A DNA stretch of 64,000 nt from Telmatactis stephensoni (taxonomy: Eukaryota; Cnidaria; Anthozoa; Actiniaria; Isophelliidae), in NCBI GenBank assembly GCA_029948255.1, contig JALIZF010001645.1, positions 434,001-498,000 on the forward strand, written 5' to 3'. Position numbers and translations under genes: made by a program. Below are positions 57,366 through 64,000 of the stretch, piece by piece. Position 1 is the first letter of the stretch, and each line of letters opens with the position of its first letter. Below the pieces are notes generated by a model. It was not told where the DNA came from and did not search any database. It worked only from the letters and a program-made list of their open reading frames with translations.

Positions 57366-57851
57366 TGTGTGTTACTAAGCTAAACAACTACAAAAGCAGT
57401 ATTTTCTCAACGGTTCAGACTCCAAGAAAACAAGATGGCGACCAGTGAAGGAAGAACCCACAATGCCATGCGAAGGTGACCGCTGGTCATCATATTTGCT
57501 GAAATAACACAGGAATACCACAAGTCTCTATGAAAAATCACAGAAATTTAGAAAATTGAATCTTTTTTCGTTTATAGTTTGATATCAGCAGTTTGGTTTA
57601 TATAAAACGCTCCACAATGATGTAAAGATATTGTGATGATTTGTTAATTTTTTCAAAAACTTGGCTTTTCACGACAGCTTCTCGACAATATCGGTTGAGG
57701 GCCGACAGAGGTCAACGATAAACTATTGATTGGCAATCGATCGATATTGCCCATTTGGCGAATTTGGCGGGTTTTTGAGCAACATGTTCGCTTGAAGAAA
57801 ATCCTCAAGATTATCATCTTTCCATCTAAAATGCCATCTTAAAAGCCCCAA
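57366..57851. promoter_or_regulatory. Bidirectional promoter interval with YY1-like site
   Basis: 486 bases separate the two divergent start codons. A strong YY1-type core, AAGATGGCG, sits at 57433-57441, close to where COX5A transcription would begin. Respiratory-chain genes often carry YY1/NRF sites in divergent promoters (family knowledge); its function here is inferred. No TATA box is evident. Confidence 0.5.
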
Positions 57852-60800
57852 ATGAGTTTCGAAGAGCCTTATGATGAATATCAAGACGACAAAGTAAGTG
57901 AACATTTGAAATAAATGTTGTTTTTTTAAATTCGCTCTAAAAAAAGGTCAAAATTCATGAGCTTGCTGTTGGTTCGGTTGATTTCATCCGAAAAATTTGA
58001 AAACATTTAGATTAATTAAACAACAGCTTACATTTTAAACTTTTTATTAATGATCATTTCTTCTGCGTCATCTCTTATTATAGTTTGTTATCGTCTTTGT
58101 AACTTCAGAAGTGCAGCTGAAGCCTCGGATTAAAGACGTTGCATATTTTCCAAGCCGCTCTGTGATCATGACAACGTGTAATCGGATTACAATTTTCAAT
58201 AAGTTATTGTAGCAAAAAAGTGAATGAATGAATGAGAAACGTATGAAAATATGGAGGAGTAATGGAAAGCTGAATATGTGGATGAAAGAAAATAGAAAGA
58301 AAGCAAGAAAATGAAGGAAAATTTGAGAATGAGCAAAAAGAAAAGAGGAATTTAACAAATTGAAGATGTTTTTGAGTTGTCTGTCCTCTTATTGACACAC
58401 TCTTGACGTCATAAAATGTTCAAAACTCAAGTGGAATCACAAAACTTTGCAGTGAAATCACTCGCTGCACTCGTGATTCCACTCGAGTTTTGAATATTTT
58501 ATGACGTCAAGAGTGTGTCAATAAGGGCAGACAACTCAAAAACATCTTCAATTTGTATTTTACAACAATTATTCGAAATAAAATTTAAAAAATCCTCATC
58601 AAACGGGGCAACAGAATGAGTGAGCAAGCAATAGAGTTGTTTTCGTATGAGTGGGAACACTGTACGGTTACGATATGATACGGTTACGGCATGAATTTCG
58701 AATGTTTTTATAGACATTACGGCACGGACACGGTCATGGTACGGCACGGTGAGTTTCCTACTCATACGAAAACGACTATGCTGAAAGGCGTCATCAGTGT
58801 GTCTGTCTTCTCATTGACACACTCTGATTAACCAATCAGATTGTGAGATTAGTATCAAGGGTAGTAAAATAATGAATGGAGAAATGAATGAATGAATGAA
58901 CAAAAATGAATGAGCTGTACATGGCTTCAATAATTGAAAAATATTCATTGAAAAATAGTCTAGCTACTAAGCTAAGGGTTGGGTGTAGATATCTGGGCCC
59001 AGTTGCTCAAAGGTGGGTTGGCACTAACTCAGGGTTAATAAAATCAAAGATTTTCTTTCAACTTAACCATGGGTTAATGCTAACCCACCTATGAGCAACT
59101 GGATACTATTGATCAGACATCTGCCAAAGGTTTTCCTTTCCAAATGAAGTAGGAGTTGATTGAACTGCACCAGGTGGAGACTGACATAGTGAGCACAGGA
59201 GGCGTAAATTTGTATGGGCTCTGGGATGCTCCCTTTGGAAATTTTGAAAATCTAAATACTCCAATATGCAATCAGGTGTTTTTACAACACTTGACACTAA
59301 TCTCGCGATCTGATTGGTTGATTAGAGTGTGTCAATAAGAGGACAGACACACTGTTGACGCGTTTCAGCGCGCGCGCTCGTTCTGTTGCCCCGTTTGAAA
59401 AGGATTTTTTAACTTTTATCTCAAATAATTGTTATAAAAAACGAATTGAAGATGGTTTTTCATTGTCTGTTCTCTTATTGACACACTCTTGACGCCATAA
59501 AATGTTCAAAACTTTGCAGTGAAACCACTCGCTGCGCTCGTGATTCCACTTGAGTTTTGAACATTTTATGACGTCAAGAGTGTGTCAATAAGAGGACAGA
59601 CAACTCAAAACCATCTTCAATTTGTTAACTTCTGGGTGAATAAATTTGAAAAATCCCAGGGCTCAATATTGTTCAATAATTTTGATAAAATGCAGTTGTT
59701 CTGTGACATCACATTACCTGACTTCAATCAAACATGTATGTAACATTTATTTTAAACACCAAAAATTCTTGACATCAAAGATTCTTTCAGCTGTAGCTAG
59801 GTGACAAAGCCGTTCACAGGCAGCAAAAATTGCTGGTCACTGGCAAGAAAGGAAAAACCTTGGGGACTGTGATCAAAAGGATGTCTGTTTTTGTCAAGTT
59901 ATATTTTACAGTGATTACCAGTGTTGGCTGAATAGCCATGCATGCATCACTTAGAGGTGTGCCTTGCAATTGATGCAAGTGAGCATACATCATGCTATGA
60001 TTTTAAATTTGCCTAAATTCAGTCATTCAAATGAACTGCATTTGACAGTATTGTTTTATTTTCTTCCCAAGGATGACTGTCAATGGCTCCCATTCACAAA
60101 ATACCAAGAACCAACAAATACCAAGGCAAGAAGATGGACAGAGAATGATATTAAACATTTGGTTACTCAAATATTTACAGATAAAATGTACCAAAAATAT
60201 GAAAAATCTGATCCTGTATGGGTAAAGTCATCAAAACTTTGTACAGAGGAAATCCAAAAGAGCAGTGAAGATATTTGTGAAGATTGTTCTAATACATGTA
60301 CATCTACATGTAGTTGTAAAACAAAATGCAAGGAATTTGGATGTGAACTTTTCAAAATGAGATCATCAAAGGAATACTGGGAAAAATTATTAAATAGCTC
60401 ACTTAAAAAGAAATCCCCAAAGAAGATTATATTTTTATGGAAACAAAGTTATTTAAAAGTGCTTCTGGCAAATAATCTTACAGATGAAAAATATGACGTC
60501 TTTTCAAATAACTATGATGATAGAACGTTCCAATATTTGAATGGAATAAGAATAGAACATCAGTCTTCTATGTCATCTGATGAATCAGACAGCGAAGAGT
60601 CCAATGACAAGTCCAGAAAATGTGACCCAATTTATAGTCGATTTGGAGAGATCAGCAATACATTTCACACTTCAGAGGATGGGATTGTTTTTGATTGTCA
60701 AAGAGAGGTAACTAAAGATGTTAGAAAATCAGTGTTATTTGTTGTTGTACTTGCCATTATCTTCTTAATGAAAAAATATCCTTGGACAAACAGAAAGTGG

Positions 60801-61470
60801 GTGGCTGCTTACACCCACTAGTTGACATGGTGACATATAAGTAAAGTATAAAGAAGGCCCAATATATCATATATCGGATAAAGATCTGAGCCAAAGGCAA
60901 GGATCTTTAGATAATTATAACATGCCATTTATTACTTAATATAAAATGTGTAGCTGTCAAAAGTATGACCAAAATTTCTCAGGCTAGATTATCTTTTGGC
61001 TTTTAAAATCCAAGTTAAAGTCTACGAAAATGAAGAAAATTCTTTATCCACTATAAGATCTACATTACGGTAGTGATTCTGTTGTGTTTTCTAATGAAGT
61101 ATTAATTATTAATATAGACATAAGCATAATTCGTTTTCTTATGCCTATTCTTACGTCATTATATTGTGCAATGTGAACCAGTAAAAATTAAAATGCTTAT
61201 TTATGCTTAGTATGTCTAGATGCTTATGTTGTTATGTGAACTGGGCTTACCATTTATAAATTTGCTACATTTTGTATAAATTTGTGCAGAATGTTAGCAC
61301 TGTCTATTGTGAAATTCTTACCTTCTTCATTTATCATTGATTATTGATGATACATTTATTTTTATCTTTGTGTAAGAAAGCTGGATAAGTACAAAGAAAA
61401 AATGTCTGAGATGAGGAAGGTGTTTAAGTTTGAATTAGAACTGATTAAACATCAACATGATCAACTAAGG
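57852..61470 (+). CDS. Uncharacterised gene, three exons visible, probably incomplete
   Basis: Exon 1 57852-57893 (MSFEEPYDEYQDDK), exon 2 60072-60707 (212 codons) and exon 3 61381-61470 (30 codons) join in phase 0 with GTAAGT, GTAACT and GTGAGT donors, giving 256 residues so far. The protein is hydrophilic and intracellular-looking. It has a basic/aromatic start (CQWLPFTKYQ), a Cys-rich cluster (CEDCSNTCTSTCSCKTKC, eight Cys in 18 residues, then CELF), an acidic Ser-rich stretch (SSDESDSEESNDKS) and a coiled-coil-like exon 3 (KYKEKMSEMRKVFKFELELI). I do not recognise the family. The Cys cluster might bind metal. Further exons presumably lie beyond 64000 or were missed. Confidence 0.65.
58356..58555. 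mobile_element. 200-bp foldback element, copy 1
   Basis: Arms CAAATTGAAGATGTTTTTGA and GTTGTCTGTCCTCTTATTGA-type blocks pair nearly completely around CACTCGCTGCACTCGTG. GTCAATAAGAGGACAGAC motifs recur to 59624. It lies in intron 1 of the uncharacterised gene. Confidence 0.88.
58556..59442. repeat. Segment between two foldback copies, itself inverted at its ends
   Basis: Its ends (AAAAAATCCTCATCAAACGG and CCGTTTGAAAAGGATTTTTT) are inverted copies, making the whole 58356-59624 block a large nested palindrome. It contains an element at 58635-58777 with AGTTGTTTTCGTATGAGTGG/complement TIRs around ACGGCACGG repeats. It also contains one at 58995-59104 with AGTTGCTCAAAGGTGGGTT/complement TIRs. Confidence 0.75.
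59443..59624. mobile_element. Foldback element, copy 2
   Basis: Same family as 58356-58555, with about 20 bases missing from the left arm (AAAATGTTCAAAACTTTGCA joins directly). The centre is CACTCGCTGCGCTCGTG. Confidence 0.87.
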
Positions 61471-64000
61471 GTGAGTATAGCTTGCACTGTTAAGCATTGG
61501 AAGGGATGGGATATTAGAGGTGGGGAACATAAACAGGAAAAAATGTTAATTTCCAACTTGTCAAATATGGGGATTTCCTGGGTCTAACTTGGGAATCTGT
61601 TCTATCAAGTCAAAATCAAAGTATCTCATGATTTTGAATAGTACTGTTTGAAGATATGTAATGTTCTGTGAGAACTTCAGAATGTGTATAATTAATGATC
61701 AAACATTGACTCTGTCCCGTAACAACACTTGACATTTAGTATAACAACAGCACATTCAAACTGTCAAAATAAACATGCGAAATGTTTTCATTAAACACTC
61801 ACATGCACTCCGCTGTAAAACCTAAGCATGACGTCTGTGTTGACAAAAATGGTAATACGAACAACAAAATCACTCAACTTGGCTCACAACATTCATGCTG
61901 CGAGATGAGTTGAAAAGCAATGCAGTGCATTTTTCCACGTGAATACAAATTGTATTGCAACAAAATTATTTGTTGCAAGTTAAGAGAATCCTGTATTCTC
62001 ATTGGTTGAGAAAATCATTTGCTGCAACACAAGTTTAGTTGAAGTGGTAATATGTGCAACATTTTAAAACTGATTTTGTTGCAAGAAGGACCTTCTACTT
62101 TCTGCAACAAAATTTCTCAACTTGCAACAAATAATTTTGTCGTGAGACAATTTGAATTGGAGTGGAAAAATGTGCAGCAATGCTGTTCAATTTGTCTCCC
62201 AGGAATGTTGCAAGACAAGTTAAGTGTTTTTATAATTGTTACTCGTATTTCCCTATTTAAGTAGTACACATTTTTGTCTTCAAAAACATGTTGAGAGTTT
62301 TTACTTGAAGTCAAAAAATTGTAAATTTTATGGAATATATTGACAAATCTGACCCACTTTGTTGCCATGTTGCATGAAAAAATCATCATTGCAAATTAAC
62401 ATCAGCTTAAGACACAACTGTGCACTCATAAATTACTCAAGTATTTAGTATTCTAAGCTGGTGCCATAATTCAACTACAAAATGGCCTGCCTAAAATGCA
62501 CTCAGCTGTAAGCATATTCTCTTGACATCTGTCATCCTTGAAAAATCCTTTAATAGCACAGATGCAGACTTTCTTGTCTACTTAGATTTAGAATAATTGA
62601 TGCCTTGTTTTTTTGAAAATCAGTCTTAAAAAATAAAATCTCTTTAGATTTTTATAAGGTTTTTAAAGTGTATATGATCAGCGTATTATTTTATTTTGTA
62701 TAATTAAGCACATATATATCAATTTCAAATGGTTTTGGATTTTCCATTTTGATTTTAAATATTTAATGTGCTAATGAATTGATGAATTAATGAATTGCTT
62801 TTTATCTATGAGTTCTGACAAACATGTTTTGCTGGTACCAGTTTATTTAAATGGCGTGAAAATATTAATAACAAATTATCCATCACACTTCATGCTTAAG
62901 TAATTAAATTTAAAATTATCAAAAAAATGTTTTGTTTTACTAAAATTGGTCAACAGAGTAAGTGAAAATGTTATCTCAACAATCTCAAATCTTTTATTAT
63001 TTTATAAAGTCTTTTATTTTTAAAATGGCCTTTTTTGTGCTTGAAAACTTAAAAGCCACTTCCCCTTGGGAATTAATTCACCAATTTGACAGGTGTGTAG
63101 TTGTTCTACATTCACACATAGCATTTTTGTCTGATATTTGAGATACACAATGTAGGCAAACTGATTTGTCTTAAAAAGAATAAAATGGGTCACAATAACA
63201 TGCTTATTATCACCAAAAACATCAGCCTTTTTATGTTTATTGACAAGGAGAAACTTCCTGACTGGTCTCCAATTGGCTGACATGTGTTTGACAAAAGACA
63301 GTGGGTGGCATATGCCAAGTTGAATCAATATTGACCATTCACTCTCATTTGTGGAAAGAAATTTCCATAATTTCACAAGTTAAGGGAATGTTGTGTCTCC
63401 AATAACGTGGCTAGAAGTTAAGGCCAAAAAAGAAGTACAAAAAGAAGGCAAAATGATAATTTTCAGCAATCAAAAATGGTAGAATATATGTTAGTGAATT
63501 TTGGTTTGTTGATATTATAATTGAAGACAGGAGGTTTTTTTTAACTGGCTCCATCAATCATTATGGTAAGTCTCTTGTGAACAAAACACAGTATTGCTTG
63601 ACTTGCTGACTGAAGAACAATGACAGATCAGACTTTAGAAATGACTGACAAATATATTTTACACATTCTAATGTAAAGTATGGCAACTCAGAATACAATG
63701 TAGACCTATCTGTACTTTGATAATACCTAAGAGAAATATGTTATGCCTTAAAAAGTGAACTTACTTAAGGCCAGGCTAATAAAGAACCTGCACTTAAAAA
63801 AAGGTGTAGCAATATAATTACACTGTGTTTTTAAAACCATGTTTTTCCTCCAACTTTTTGTCTTTCAAAACAACCTTCAAATAAATGTATTTATCAGTTT
63901 TTATCATCAATATCTGTAAAATTCTACCCTGATTTAAAAACAGTTGTTTCTGTTTAGAATTAATTTTGTTATATGATATACCAAATTAAAAACACGTCCT
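61471..64000. other. Intronic or intergenic tail of the window
   Basis: Apart from the inverted-repeat element at 61877-62222 I see only AT-rich DNA. No exon continuing the uncharacterised gene in phase 0 could be identified with confidence, and no other coding signal stands out. Confidence 0.45.
61877..62222. mobile_element. 346-bp inverted-repeat MITE
   Basis: The left arm (AACTTGGCTCACAACATTCA through AAAATTATTTGTTGCAAGTT) pairs with the right arm ending GAATGTTGCAAGACAAGTT. Divergence is moderate. TTGCAACA motifs dominate. Confidence 0.7.

Overview
The window is nuclear DNA of an animal, most likely an anthozoan cnidarian and probably a stony coral. It is AT-rich and intron-bearing, with sparse genes among microsatellites, palindromic MITEs, LINE and Penelope fragments and a tRNA-derived SINE. 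The animal assignment is firm: class A GPCRs, an LRR-Ig-EGF protein and nuclear COX5A. The coral assignment is inference from repeat style and from the expanded, single-exon GPCR family. There are no bacterial operons, CRISPR arrays or viral genomes.

Region 1 (about 1-32 kb) is a plus-strand array of at least seven related rhodopsin-like GPCR loci. Only the copies at 2517-3545 and 22132-23202 are open. The copies at 11790, 17486 and 28920 carry small frameshifting insertions. The copy at 27311 is a decayed fragment. A last copy is scattered over 30.6-32.0 kb, with one piece inverted. Three loci sit in tandem segmental duplicates of about 5.6-5.7 kb (starts near 8849, 14454 and 20162). Comparing the units gives filled and empty sites for several transposon insertions: a 91-bp foldback element with an exact 9-bp target duplication, two TA-flanked elements, a LINE 3' end and a Penelope RT. 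All receptor copies that cover the motif replace the Asp/Glu-Arg-Tyr motif with Phe-Arg-Phe/Cys, and those that cover TM6 lack the TM6 tryptophan, so the family may have unusual coupling.

Region 2 (34816-51220) is one complete plus-strand gene of 19 coding exons that I could splice by eye into an 849-residue frame. It has a signal peptide, an LRRNT, thirteen LRRs each on its own 72-bp phase-2 exon, an LRRCT, two I-set Ig domains, an EGF-like domain and a Ser-Gly-rich tail that looks like a glycosaminoglycan attachment region. No membrane anchor is visible. It looks like a secreted matrix or proteoglycan-like protein. Its introns carry large microsatellites, MITEs, a SINE copy and a LINE insertion with a perfect 13-bp target duplication.

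Region 3 (about 51-64 kb) holds non-autonomous DNA elements, then COX5A on the minus strand (three exons, 56239-57365, 136 residues). Across a 486-bp presumptive bidirectional promoter with a YY1-like site is a divergent plus-strand gene of unknown function (exons at 57852, 60072 and 61381). It probably continues beyond the window.
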